Source of the DNA: Candidatus Sericytochromatia bacterium
Lineage (GTDB): Bacteria; Cyanobacteriota; Sericytochromatia; S15B-MN24; JAQBPE01
DNA: 64,000 nucleotides
Direction of reading: 5' to 3'
Assembly (NCBI GenBank): GCA_035285325.1
Contig: JAYKJB010000038.1
Location: 1 to 64,000 of the forward strand
This document shows, piece by piece, positions 51,474-60,419 of this stretch (positions are counted from its first letter, which is position 1; every line of letters begins with the position of its first letter). A program made the position numbers and the translations under genes. The notes under the pieces were generated by a model. The model was not told the DNA's origin, made no database searches, and saw nothing but the letters and a program-made list of their open reading frames with translations.

Positions 51474-54400
51474 ATGCAGGACTGGGATCTCAAGAAGTGG
51501 GGCGACCCGGCCACGCTGCGCCGAGGCGCTGCTTACGTGAAGCGCGGGGCCGTCGGCTCTCGCGAGGTGACGGAACCTCAGGTGGGGCACCTGGTCATCG
51601 AGGCGGAGGTCGACGAGGGTCCGTTGACCCCCGTGCGGGTTCGCTTGCATTGGGACGGGCGGCAACTCGAGGCGGTCTGCAGCTGCCCCATGTCCCCTCC
51701 CTGCAAGCACGCGATGGCCCTGGCGATGGCGCACATCCAGGACGCCTCGCGGGCGCCGGTCAGCCAGGGGGCCGAGACGGTCTCCGGGCTGCGTCCCGGC
51801 CAGGAGGTGCTCTGCTACAACGTGCATCTCGCGCCGCCGCCCAAGCGTCTGGAGAAACAGTACGCCAGAAACCTGGCCGTGTGGGTGTCCCTGGAACGCG
51901 CGGTGGTGATGGATGACGGGCTTCCAGGCCTGCCACGCCCCCTGGCGATGTGGGGGCCGATCAAGCGGGATGGTCTGACAGCCTTGGACGTGGCCGTGCT
52001 GGACCTGATTGAACCCTATTATCGCAGCCACCACCGCGATTTCTCGTCTCCCCACGCCCACGGCATCCCGTTGCGCGATGAGATGGTCAATCCGGTCTTT
52101 GCCTGGCTGGCGCGCAGCCCCTTCGTGTTCGGGGCTGGCCGGACGCCGCTCGAAATCCGGCCCGACCTGCCCATTCGCAGCGTGGGTGGGCCCTATGAAT
52201 CGCTGTGGGACATCGAAGGGCAACTGGTGGTGGGCGCCACCGCCCGCCTGGTGGGGGCCGAGCCTGCCTGGCTGCAGGTGCGGGAAACAATGCGCCCCTT
52301 GCTGGAAGTGCCCGGGGAGGGCGCCGGGGAGGCGCTGGAGCCAGGCCAGACCTCCGACCCTGGCGAAGCGAATCTGGCGGAGACCGTTCGCCACGACGAC
52401 GTGGCTCCGCGCGCGCGCCTGACGCTCTCGGAGGAAGGCGAGCGCCTGATCGCTCGGGTCACCTTCCGCTACGATGCGTCCGGTCCGGTATCCCCCACGG
52501 ACAGTCGCGCCCTGCTCGGCGGCGAGAAAAATGGGGTCTGGGGTGCCTGGCAGCGCGACCCGGCAGCGGAGAAGGCCCTGGTCGAGCGCCTGGGCCCAAC
52601 CGGTCTGGATGCGCGCGGGGGTGGCCAGTACTGGGCCTGGGGCGATCTGGCGCTGGCCTTCCTGATGGATGAGGTGCCGCTCCTGCTTGCAGAAGGCTGG
52701 GAGGTCTTTGGCGAGGAGCGACTGGCCAATCTGAGGGTCAATCGCCAACGGGCGCACCTGTCGATGGGGATTTCCTCCGGCATCGACTGGTTCGATCTGA
52801 AAACCGCCGTGCGCATCGATGGGGAACTGGTGCCCTGGACGGCCCTGCGAGAAGCCTTCAAGCAAAATTCCAGGTTCGTGAAGTTGGGCAGTGGCGCCTA
52901 TGGCCGTCTTCCCGAGGAATGGCTGGCGCGTCAGGTTCAGTTGGCCCAGAGCCTGGGCATTCAGGGCGAGGGGGAAGCGGAAGGCTTCTCCCAGCGCCTT
53001 CCGCGTTATCTGGCCCCCTCTGCCCGCGAGTTGCTCGAACTGGCCTCCGATGCCTCGGTCGATGTGGACTGGCGGCAGTTTTTGCAGGGCCTCGAAGGGA
53101 TTGACAGCATTCCCGAGGTCGAGACACCGACAGGTTTTCGCGGTGAGTTGCGCCAGTATCAGCTGCGCGGTCTGGCGCGCCTGTGGTTCTGGCGGGAGTA
53201 TGGCCTGCACGGCATTCTGGCCGACGAGATGGGCCTCGGTAAGACCATCCAGGCGATCGCCCTGTTGCTGCACCAGAAGTCCTCCGGCAGCACCGGGCCC
53301 AGCCTGCTGGTGGCGCCCACCAGCGTGGTCTACAACTGGGAGCAGGAAATCGCGCGCTTCGCGCCGGAGCTGAAGGTGCTGGTGCTGCATGGCTCGGATC
53401 GTCACGCACGCTTTGACAGCCTGCCCGATGCCGATGTGGTGGTCACCAGTTATGGCCTGCTTCAGCGAGACCGCAATGTTTTGCTGGAGCAACCGTTTCA
53501 TTTCGCGATTCTGGACGAGGCCCAGAAAATCAAGAATCCTCGCTCCCAGGCGGCCAAGATGGCCTGCCGCATTCGGGCCCGCCATCGGCTCTGCCTGACG
53601 GGCACGCCGATCGAGAACAACCTGCTGGAATTCTGGAGCCTGTTCCACTTCCTGATGCCCGGCCTGCTGGGCTCGGAGCGCCATTTCCGGCAAACCTACT
53701 TCAAGCCGGAGGCGACCGAGACCGCCTCGTCGCGCGATCAGCTGCGGCGGATGACCCGTCCGTTCTTGCTGCGGCGTCTGAAGGCCGATGTCGCGACCGA
53801 TCTGCCGCCGCGCACCGAGATGGTCAGCTACTGCGAATTGGGCCCCGAGCAGCGCAAGCTCTACGATGAAACCTTGGCGGCCGTGCGCGGCCACATCTTC
53901 TCCGAGGTGCGCTCCAGGGGGTTGCGGCGGGCGCACTTCCACGTGCTGGAAGGCTTGCTGCGGCTGCGCCAGGTGGCCTGCGACCCCCGCTTGGTGCTCA
54001 AGGACGAGGCACGCGTGCCCTCGGCGAAGGTGGAGCAGTTCATGGAACTGCTGCGCGAGATGCTGGCCGAGGGGCACCGTGTGCTGGTGTTCTCGCAATT
54101 CGTGAAGATGCTGGCCTTGCTGCGGACGGCGCTGGAGCAGGAAGACATCGCCTACGCCTATCTCGATGGTCAGACCCGCGATCGCCTGGAGCGCGTCCAG
54201 CGCTTCAATGCGGATGACACGCCGGTGTTCCTGATCAGCCTGAAGGCGGGTGGCACGGGTCTCAACCTGACCGGGGCCGATTACGTCATCCACTTCGACC
54301 CGTGGTGGAATCCCGCCGTTGAGGATCAGGCGACGGACCGGGCCCACCGGATCGGGCAGACGCGGCACGTGTTCAGCTACAAGCTGATTGCCCGCAACAC

Positions 54401-54521
54401 GGTCGAGGAGAAGGTCCTGAGCCTGCAGGCCCAGAAGCGCCAGATGGTCCAGGATGTCCTGGGTAGCTCGGATCTCGGCTCGGAATTGACCCTGGAAGAC
54501 CTCGAATTCCTGCTTGAGTAA
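51474..54521 (+). CDS. SNF2-family ATP-dependent helicase with SWIM zinc finger
   Basis: 1015 residues. A SWIM finger lies at residues 69-79 (CSCPMSPPCKH: Cys69, Cys71, Cys77, His79). After a ~470-residue middle region, the SNF2 motor has motif I DEMGLGKTIQA (Lys590), motif II ILDEAQKIKNP (Asp681), motif III LTGTPIENN, motif V ISLKAGGTGLNLTGA and motif VI DRAHRIGQTRHV. It should translocate on double-stranded DNA and remodel bound proteins, as suggested for bacterial RapA/HepA-like enzymes. The ATG at 51474 lacks a strong ribosome site. It is monocistronic, followed by an AT-rich hairpin. Confidence 0.95.
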   Translation: MQDWDLKKWGDPATLRRGAAYVKRGAVGSREVTEPQVGHLVIEAEVDEGPLTPVRVRLHWDGRQLEAVCSCPMSPPCKHAMALAMAHIQDASRAPVSQGAETVSGLRPGQEVLCYNVHLAPPPKRLEKQYARNLAVWVSLERAVVMDDGLPGLPRPLAMWGPIKRDGLTALDVAVLDLIEPYYRSHHRDFSSPHAHGIPLRDEMVNPVFAWLARSPFVFGAGRTPLEIRPDLPIRSVGGPYESLWDIEGQLVVGATARLVGAEPAWLQVRETMRPLLEVPGEGAGEALEPGQTSDPGEANLAETVRHDDVAPRARLTLSEEGERLIARVTFRYDASGPVSPTDSRALLGGEKNGVWGAWQRDPAAEKALVERLGPTGLDARGGGQYWAWGDLALAFLMDEVPLLLAEGWEVFGEERLANLRVNRQRAHLSMGISSGIDWFDLKTAVRIDGELVPWTALREAFKQNSRFVKLGSGAYGRLPEEWLARQVQLAQSLGIQGEGEAEGFSQRLPRYLAPSARELLELASDASVDVDWRQFLQGLEGIDSIPEVETPTGFRGELRQYQLRGLARLWFWREYGLHGILADEMGLGKTIQAIALLLHQKSSGSTGPSLLVAPTSVVYNWEQEIARFAPELKVLVLHGSDRHARFDSLPDADVVVTSYGLLQRDRNVLLEQPFHFAILDEAQKIKNPRSQAAKMACRIRARHRLCLTGTPIENNLLEFWSLFHFLMPGLLGSERHFRQTYFKPEATETASSRDQLRRMTRPFLLRRLKADVATDLPPRTEMVSYCELGPEQRKLYDETLAAVRGHIFSEVRSRGLRRAHFHVLEGLLRLRQVACDPRLVLKDEARVPSAKVEQFMELLREMLAEGHRVLVFSQFVKMLALLRTALEQEDIAYAYLDGQTRDRLERVQRFNADDTPVFLISLKAGGTGLNLTGADYVIHFDPWWNPAVEDQATDRAHRIGQTRHVFSYKLIARNTVEEKVLSLQAQKRQMVQDVLGSSDLGSELTLEDLEFLLE

Positions 54522-54557
54522 ATATTCGGGATAATTGATCTTATCTGGAATATTTTG
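54520..54557 (+). terminator. Long AT-rich hairpin at the end of the SNF2 gene
   Basis: AAATATTC (54520-54527) pairs with GAATATTT (54548-54555), and inside it GATAA (54530-54534) pairs with TTATC (54541-54545) around TTGATC. The result is a ~14-bp stem with one mismatch and one wobble, followed by TGTCT. It overlaps the stop codon and is a likely terminator. The next 230 bp to the convergent PHP gene contain nothing I recognise. Confidence 0.6.
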
Positions 54558-54784
54558 TCTCGCGCGTTCGGGGGTGCCACCCTCCGGCCGGCGGAGTTCA
54601 TTGCAGCACAGGGGATTTCAGCGTTCGCCCCTTCAGCCACCGTTCAGACCGGAGCCCGCCCGTTCCTTCGGCGTCCTCCGATAACCCTTCATGCCTGTAT
54701 TGGCGCAGTATTCAGCCCGGTGTCAGGTCGTGGTCCGGCTGGTGTCACCTGGCACATAACGCTGAAAATGACGAGCGCTCGCCG

Positions 54785-55600
54785 TTATCGGGCCAGCGAG
54801 AGCGTGCGCCCTGCAATGGTGTGTAATTGTTTGACTCCCAGCGCCCGCAGGAGGTCCATGGCCTGAGGATAACCGGCGCCGACATCCTCGGGCCGATGGG
54901 CGTCCGAGCAGAGCACCAGAGGCACCTCGGCCTCGACCAGCAGCGCGATCCATTCCGGCGCCGGATAGATTTCCCGCACCGGCTTGCGCCAGCCCGCGGT
55001 GCTGACCTCGACGGCCATGCCGCTGGCCTTGATCTGCGGCGTCAGGCGCCTGTACCAGTCCATGGCCACCCGGGGCGCGTGAAATCCGAACACCTTGATC
55101 ACATCCGCGTGGCCGATGATGTCGACCGGCCGATCCGCAATCATCTGCTCGAGAATCTGGAAGTAGGTGTTGTGGATTTCCTCGACGTCGCCCCGCTCCC
55201 ACTGCTCGCGCATCTCATCGAGATCGAAGCCGAAGCCGCCCAACCAGTGGACGGAGCCAATCGCGTAATCGAACGGATATTGTGCCAGGAAGGTCTTCAT
55301 GGCGGCCCCGTTTTCCGGCATGTAATCCATCTCGATGCCAATCTTGACCGGCACGCCGCGCTCGCGGGCTGCCAGCAGCATGGCCAGATAGGCGTCCAGA
55401 TCCTCGGTTTTTTTGCGGGCGACCCAGGGATTCCAGAGCAAATGCTTGGTCTGATGAAAGCGGTAGGCGTGTTCGGAGATGCCCAGATCGGTCACGCCGG
55501 CCTTGTGGCCCCAGGCCACGAACTCATCCAGCCAGGCTTGGGTGTAGGGGCCTCGCTCGACATGAACGTGATAGTCGGTGACGGTTTGGAAGGCACGCAC
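54785..55600 (-). CDS. PHP-domain phosphatase (histidinol-phosphatase-like)
   Basis: 271 residues with the PHP metal-binding motifs: TDYHVHVERG, DLGISEHAYRF, KIGIEMDYMPEN, AIGSVHWLGGFG, DIIGHADVIKVFG and LCSDAHRPEDVGAG. It resembles the HisK-type histidinol phosphatases, though other phosphoesterase roles are possible. The GTG at 55600 is preceded by AGGAG at seven bases. It is the last gene of a minus-strand run that begins with dapD, 94 bp after the aminotransferase. Confidence 0.85.
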   Translation of the reverse strand: MRAFQTVTDYHVHVERGPYTQAWLDEFVAWGHKAGVTDLGISEHAYRFHQTKHLLWNPWVARKKTEDLDAYLAMLLAARERGVPVKIGIEMDYMPENGAAMKTFLAQYPFDYAIGSVHWLGGFGFDLDEMREQWERGDVEEIHNTYFQILEQMIADRPVDIIGHADVIKVFGFHAPRVAMDWYRRLTPQIKASGMAVEVSTAGWRKPVREIYPAPEWIALLVEAEVPLVLCSDAHRPEDVGAGYPQAMDLLRALGVKQLHTIAGRTLSLAR

Positions 55601-55694
55601 GGTGGGACTCCTGCTGGTTGATACGGGGAAACCTTACATGATGCGGCGCGACGAGCGCTTGGAGGGGCGTTTCAACAGGCCGCCAGGGGTGGTG

Positions 55695-56843
55695 TCAGGT
55701 CGGTGTCTGGACATCGGGGTGGTCGAAGAAGGCCGCTATTCTGGCGGCGCCTGCCTGCAGGTCGGCCACGGGGGCCACCCAGGACAGCCTGAGCCAGCCC
55801 TCCGCCTCGAAGGCGGAGCCTGGAATCGTCACGACCCGCTGGCTCTCCAGCAAGGCCAGGGCGGCATCCAGCGAGGTTCTGGCGAAATCGGGCGGGAGGG
55901 CCACCAGGGTGTAGAAGGCCCCCTCCGGCGCGATGTGGCGCAGGCGGTGGTGGCTCAGGGCCGCGCGGATCGCCTGTCGTTGGGCGAGATAGTGGGCGAG
56001 CGCGGCCTCGATACCCGGAGATTCCGTCAGCACGGCGTGCGCGACCCGTTGGGAATAGGTGCTGGCGGAGGTCAGCAGGAACTGGTGGGCCTTGACCACC
56101 GCTTCCGTGATCGGCTTCGGGGCCAGCAGCCAGCCTAGGCGCAATCCGGTCAAGGCGTGGCTCTTGGAGAGGCTGTTGGCAACCAGGGTGCGGTCATACA
56201 GGCTGGCCAGAGAGGGGGGGCGTGGTTCGACATAACACAAGGCGCGGTAAACCTCGTCGATGAGCACGTAGGGGCGCTCGCCGCCTCGCTGTGACAACCC
56301 CTCCGCCAGGGCTAGCAGTGCCGCCGCCGACCAGACCCGCCCGGTCGGATTGGCCGGCGTGGCGAGCACGATGAGGCGCGTGTTCGGCGAGAGCGCCGCG
56401 AGCACACGGGCCGGGTCGGGGGCGTAGTCCTCGGCAGAATCCATCACCACGAAGCGGTGAGCAATTCCCTCCAGGGCACACAGCTTGGCATAGGCGGGGT
56501 AGCAGGGGGCCACGATCAGCACCTCGTGACAGGCGGGGTCACAGAGCACCTTGATGGCCAGGTAGAGGGCTTCCTGCGAGCCGACCGTGACGCACACGTT
56601 CTCCGGCTGATCGAGACCTGGATAGGCACAGGAGGCGGCGATCGCCTCTCTCAGGTCCAGAGCGCCGGCATTCGGCGTGTAGGGGCAGCCGTGTCGTTGC
56701 ACCCAGGCCGTGGCCCGTTCGAAGGGGGCCAGGTCGGGTCTCAGCAAGGGTTCCCCGAGGCCCAGGTCAATGTCACCGGGTTGTTTTTTCGCGTGGATGG
56801 CGCGGATCAGGGAGGCAGGGATGGCGGACAGTTGCGGGTTCAT
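55695..56843 (-). CDS. Class I/II PLP-dependent aminotransferase (possible DapC)
   Basis: 382 residues. Fold-type I blocks are clear: GLGEPLLRPD, YTPNAGALDLREAIA, VTVGSQEALYLAIKVL, ATPANPTGRV, YVLIDEVYRAL, the PLP lysine in NSLSKSHALTGLRLG and RLSWVAP. The acceptor is unknown; because dapD and dapE precede it, N-succinyl-LL-DAP aminotransferase is a reasonable guess (inference). The ATG at 56843 lies only 13 bp after the ferredoxin terminator and has no clear ribosome site. Confidence 0.88.
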   Translation of the reverse strand: MNPQLSAIPASLIRAIHAKKQPGDIDLGLGEPLLRPDLAPFERATAWVQRHGCPYTPNAGALDLREAIAASCAYPGLDQPENVCVTVGSQEALYLAIKVLCDPACHEVLIVAPCYPAYAKLCALEGIAHRFVVMDSAEDYAPDPARVLAALSPNTRLIVLATPANPTGRVWSAAALLALAEGLSQRGGERPYVLIDEVYRALCYVEPRPPSLASLYDRTLVANSLSKSHALTGLRLGWLLAPKPITEAVVKAHQFLLTSASTYSQRVAHAVLTESPGIEAALAHYLAQRQAIRAALSHHRLRHIAPEGAFYTLVALPPDFARTSLDAALALLESQRVVTIPGSAFEAEGWLRLSWVAPVADLQAGAARIAAFFDHPDVQTPT

Positions 56844-56855
56844 GGTTCTGGGCGT

Positions 56856-56882
56856 AAAAAAAGCCCCGTTTGGCACGGGGCT
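56856..56882 (-). terminator. Rho-independent terminator of the ferredoxin gene
   Basis: AGCCCCGT (56862-56869) pairs with ACGGGGCT (56875-56882) around TTGGC. On the minus strand the stem is followed by seven T residues (56856-56862). It is a canonical terminator 17 bp after the ferredoxin stop and immediately before the aminotransferase start. Confidence 0.9.
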
Positions 56883-56898
56883 CCGCTCGGCGCGGGAC

Positions 56899-57135
56899 TC
56901 AAAGGTCGCCGTCGTCCCCGATGGCGTTCACCGGACAGCCGGCCAGGGCCTCCTGACAAGCGGCATCCTCATCAGGCGAGGTCGGCTGCTTGTAGCAGAC
57001 GTCGTGGGTGCCGTCTTCCACCGCGCGGAAATTGTCCGGCGCCAGCGATTCACACAGGTTGCAGAAGATGCAGGTTTCGTCGACGTAATATTTGCCCGTC
57101 GCGTTGTCAGCGTATTTGGTCGCTTTATCGGCCAT
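56899..57135 (-). CDS. Ferredoxin with one [4Fe-4S] cluster
   Basis: 78 residues. The cluster ligands are CIFCNLC near residue 22 plus a distant Cys in the GCPVNAI block; the second half is acidic with two extra Cys (DVCYKQP and AACQEA). This is the single-cluster bacterial ferredoxin type with the block ESLAPDNFRA. It is a small cytoplasmic electron carrier with an unknown partner. The ATG at 57135 follows CAGGAG at seven bases. It has its own terminator and lies 152 bp after dapE. Confidence 0.92.
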   Translation of the reverse strand: MADKATKYADNATGKYYVDETCIFCNLCESLAPDNFRAVEDGTHDVCYKQPTSPDEDAACQEALAGCPVNAIGDDGDL

Positions 57136-57287
57136 GGAGATGCTCCTGAAAGGGTCGAGGATGGGGGAGCCGGAGTCGTGGCGCCCCGACGGGCCTCGGT
57201 GTGTCGGTCGTGGACCCTCCCGAGTCCGTATCATGCCAGATTGGCGTCCGTCCGGCAACCGGGCCGCCCGCGCAGGGGCCTGGCACG

Positions 57288-58361
57288 TCAATTTTCAGCG
57301 GTCAGGAACTGTTGCAGGTGGCGGTGGCAGGTTTCGAGGTCCGCGAACGCGATCGACTCGCGGGCCTGATGCGCCTGTGCCGTTTCGCCCGGTCCGAAAT
57401 TGAGGGCTGGAATGCCACGAGCGGTCAGGCGGGCGACATCCGTCCAGGCTTGCTTGGGCTCGAGCGGCAGCTGGGCACGGGCCTGCCAGGCCTGAACCAG
57501 CGGATGGTCCAGACACACGTCGCCAGCTGGCGCCTCATCGACCCACTCGACCTCCGCCTCGCCGTCAACCAGCGCCAGCAGTTCCTGCTTGGCCTGCATC
57601 AGACTCTTGCCGGGCGCGAAACGCAGGTTGACGTTGACGCTGAAGGCATCCGGAATCACGTTGCGGGAATTGCTGGTGCTGGCCATCGTGGGATTGGCCA
57701 CCTCGTAATACACCAGTTCACCCTGACGCACGGCCACGCGGTCCCGGTCGCGCAGCCGGCTGAGCACGGGGATGGCCGCATAGATCGCGTTCTTGCCCTG
57801 CCAGGGCCGGGCACTGTGGGCCCGCTGCCCCCGAAAGGTGAGCAGGGCGTGCAGTCCGCCGACACAGCCCAGTTGCAGGCGATTGTCCGTGGGCTCCAGG
57901 CAGATGCCGAGGTCCAGCGGGGGGATCAGGCCTCGCTGGAAGACTTCCTCCAGGCCATTCTCACTCGCGGGGCCCTCCTCCTTGTCGTAAAACACGCCAA
58001 CCAGGTTAAAACGCTGGCTGTGCAATGGTTCGGAGAGTAATGCGAGCATGACCGCCAGGCCGCCCTTCATGTCACTGGCGCCACATCCGTAGACCCGTCC
58101 GTCTCGCATCTCCAGCGGCTGATCCTGGGCAGGCCTGACCGTGTCGAGGTGTCCGAACAGGCCGATCGTGGGCCGCCCCTCTTGCCGTGTCGTTTGGCAT
58201 ATGATGGAGTTGCAGTAGCGCGTGGTGTGTAGGTTTTTGGGTTTTCCGAGGAGATGCTCGTGGACCACGGTGGCCAGGTCGGCTTCCTGGCCAGTGACCG
58301 AAGGGATGCCACAGAGGGCGAGCGTCATGCCCGCCAGATCGCGCGCGTCCGGCAGGCTCAC
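57288..58361 (-). CDS. dapE: Succinyl-diaminopimelate desuccinylase (M20 peptidase family)
   Basis: 357 residues. Zinc-ligand blocks of M20 enzymes are present: LFGHLDTVRPAQD, GCGASDMKGGLAVML, YDKEEGPASENGL, LEPTDNRLQLGCVGG, RAHSARPWQGKN in the lid domain and the late NFGPGETAQAHQ. By family and context it removes succinate from N-succinyl-LL-diaminopimelate for lysine and peptidoglycan synthesis. The GTG start overlaps the dapD stop (GTGA), so the two genes are coupled. Confidence 0.94.
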   Translation of the reverse strand: MSLPDARDLAGMTLALCGIPSVTGQEADLATVVHEHLLGKPKNLHTTRYCNSIICQTTRQEGRPTIGLFGHLDTVRPAQDQPLEMRDGRVYGCGASDMKGGLAVMLALLSEPLHSQRFNLVGVFYDKEEGPASENGLEEVFQRGLIPPLDLGICLEPTDNRLQLGCVGGLHALLTFRGQRAHSARPWQGKNAIYAAIPVLSRLRDRDRVAVRQGELVYYEVANPTMASTSNSRNVIPDAFSVNVNLRFAPGKSLMQAKQELLALVDGEAEVEWVDEAPAGDVCLDHPLVQAWQARAQLPLEPKQAWTDVARLTARGIPALNFGPGETAQAHQARESIAFADLETCHRHLQQFLTAEN

Positions 58362-59182
58362 ACCGACACCTCGAAGGTCCGCAGCACGTCGTTCAAGCTG
58401 GTCTTCAGATCCGTGCTGGCCTGACGTTCCCCGATGATCAGCGCGCAGGGCACCTGAAATGAACCACCTGGAAAGGTTTTAGGGATTGAGCCCGGAATCA
58501 CGACAGCCCGGGCCGGTACCCGACCCTTGCGGATCGGCACGTCGGGTTGGCGGGCATCGACGATCGGGGTCGAGGCCGTGAGCACCACGCCAGCGCCCAG
58601 CACCGCTTGTTCTTCCACGATGACGCCCTCCACCAGGATGCAGCGCGAACCGATGAAGGCCCCGTCTTCCACGATCACGGGCCGGGCGGCCGGGGGCTCC
58701 AGCACCCCGCCGATGCCCACTCCCCCGGACAGGTGGACGTTCCGGCCAATCTGGGCGCAACTCCCGACCGTGGCCCACGTGTCGATCATGGTGCCGGCCC
58801 CCACGTAGGCCCCCACATTCACATAGCCGGGCATCAGGATGCAGCCCGGCTCAAGGAAAGAGCCGTGCCGGGCCACCCCAGGGGGAACGACCCGAATGCC
58901 GGCCTGCGCGAGGTTCGTTTTGGTCGGCACCTTGTCAAAAAAGCGCAGGTCGCCCGCCGCGATCTCGGCCAGCGGTTGCTTGGCGAAGTAGAGCAAGATG
59001 GCCTGCTTGACCCAATCATTCACGACCCACCCGTCCGGCTGTTTTTCGGCCACGCGGACCTGCCCCTGATCGAGCAGGGACAAGGTTTCGTCGATGGCCG
59101 ACGTGACGTTCGCCGCACTCAGCAGGCTGCGGTCTTCGAAGGCTTGACGGATCAACGAGGCCAGCGTGGTGAGGTCAGACAT
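58358..59182 (-). CDS. dapD: Tetrahydrodipicolinate N-succinyltransferase
   Basis: 274 residues. The left-handed beta-helix of the DapD family is visible in its hexapeptide-type runs (GAYVGAGTMIDTWATVGS, LSGGVGIGGVLEPP, EDGAFIGSRCILVEG) with the N-terminal helical region (DGWVVNDWVKQAILLYF). It transfers succinyl from succinyl-CoA to tetrahydrodipicolinate. I prefer the ATG at 59182, with GGAG six bases upstream, over one four codons earlier. First gene of the dapD-dapE unit. Confidence 0.97.
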   Translation of the reverse strand: MSDLTTLASLIRQAFEDRSLLSAANVTSAIDETLSLLDQGQVRVAEKQPDGWVVNDWVKQAILLYFAKQPLAEIAAGDLRFFDKVPTKTNLAQAGIRVVPPGVARHGSFLEPGCILMPGYVNVGAYVGAGTMIDTWATVGSCAQIGRNVHLSGGVGIGGVLEPPAARPVIVEDGAFIGSRCILVEGVIVEEQAVLGAGVVLTASTPIVDARQPDVPIRKGRVPARAVVIPGSIPKTFPGGSFQVPCALIIGERQASTDLKTSLNDVLRTFEVSV

Positions 59183-59417
59183 TCCAGGCTCCATTTTTGG
59201 GTATGACGGTGTATGGGATTGGCGTGGTGAGCGGTCGCCTTCATTTCATCATAGGCCATCCTTCGGAAGGCGACCACGAAACCCCGTCAAATGCCTCGGA
59301 GATGCCCCTTGTGGCCGCTTGACGGGTCTCGGACCCGACTTCTATCCTGAGGCACCCAGAGGTTCGTTGCGCTGTCGTCCGCCTCGTGGCCTGATGGGCC
59401 GACTGCAAGGAGTATCC

Positions 59418-60419
59418 GTGTCGAAGAAGTACGCAATCTTGGTGGTGGACGACGAGCCGGACAATCTCTTGCTCCTCGAACGGGTTCTGCGGCGTGAGTA
59501 CAACGTGTTTTCCGCCAACAGCGGGGCCGAAGCGCTCGAGTTCCTCGAGGGCATGGACGTCGACATGATCATTTCCGACCAGCGCATGCCGCAGATGACC
59601 GGCGCCGAATTGCTGGGCGCGGCCTACCTGCGGGATCCGGACCAGGTGCGCATCTTGTTGACCGCCTATTCCGACGTCAAGGACATCATCGCCGCCATCA
59701 ATGCGGGCCACATCTATCAGTACCTCTCCAAGCCGTGGGACCCTGATGAACTTAAACTTGTCGTGAAGCGCTCCTTGGAGTCCTACCAGCTGACGTTGGA
59801 CAACCGTCGGATGCTGGCGGAGTATCGCAACGACGAGGCCATGGTGCTCTCGGCCTTTTCCAACATCGTGGGGCGTCTCGAAGAACGGGCGCCGCATTGT
59901 CGCGGGCGGGCCGGCCGTGTCAAGGAATATGCCAGCGCGCTGGCGCGGGAGCTGCGGCTGTTCGGTGAGGAGATGACCCAACTCGAGGCGGCCGCCCACC
60001 TGTATCAGCTGGGCACCTTGGTGCTGCCGGACGCGTTTCTCAACGCGTCGCCCGAGGCCCTGGATGAGGCGGCGCGTCAGGCGCTGGCGCTCGGTCCCTC
60101 CTCCAGTGAGGAGATGCTGCTTCCACTGCCGTTCTTCGTCAGGGCCACTCCGCTGTTGGCACAACTGTTGGAATGCTACGACGGCTCCGGGCCACAGGGC
60201 TTGCGGGGCCACGACATCCCGCTGCTGGCTCGCGTCTTGCGGGTGGCGATCGCCTTCGAAGAGCTGGTGCAGGGTCAGCCAGGCGTGGCCGGCATCGCCA
60301 AGGACGCGGCGATCGCCGCGCTCAAGGCGGACCAGGGCGTGCGGTTCGACCCTGAACTGGTTAGCCAGTTTGCCGATGTCCTGGCGGCCAATCCGGACCT
60401 TGCTCCATGCCTCAGTTGA
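59418..60419 (+). CDS. Response regulator with a degenerate HD-GYP domain
   Basis: 333 residues. The receiver (1-120) is intact: DDEPDN, phosphoacceptor Asp54 in IISDQRMPQMTG, ILLTAYSD and YLSKPW. Residues about 150-330 align by eye with HD-GYP domains (RAGRVKEYASALARELRL, QLEAAAHLYQLGTLVLPDAFL, ECYDGSGPQGLRGHDIPLLAR), but the HD pair is Tyr196-Gln197 and GYP is GPQ, so cyclic-di-GMP hydrolysis is very unlikely. A binding or scaffolding output is inferred. The GTG at 59418 is preceded by AAGGAG at five bases. It overlaps the next gene by 13 bp. Confidence 0.88.
   Translation: MSKKYAILVVDDEPDNLLLLERVLRREYNVFSANSGAEALEFLEGMDVDMIISDQRMPQMTGAELLGAAYLRDPDQVRILLTAYSDVKDIIAAINAGHIYQYLSKPWDPDELKLVVKRSLESYQLTLDNRRMLAEYRNDEAMVLSAFSNIVGRLEERAPHCRGRAGRVKEYASALARELRLFGEEMTQLEAAAHLYQLGTLVLPDAFLNASPEALDEAARQALALGPSSSEEMLLPLPFFVRATPLLAQLLECYDGSGPQGLRGHDIPLLARVLRVAIAFEELVQGQPGVAGIAKDAAIAALKADQGVRFDPELVSQFADVLAANPDLAPCLS

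Noticed and set aside
51333-54368. A 1011-codon minus-strand open frame opposite the SNF2 helicase
   Set aside because: Composition is Arg/Gln/Gly/His-rich with no family pattern; the plus-strand gene has all helicase motifs.
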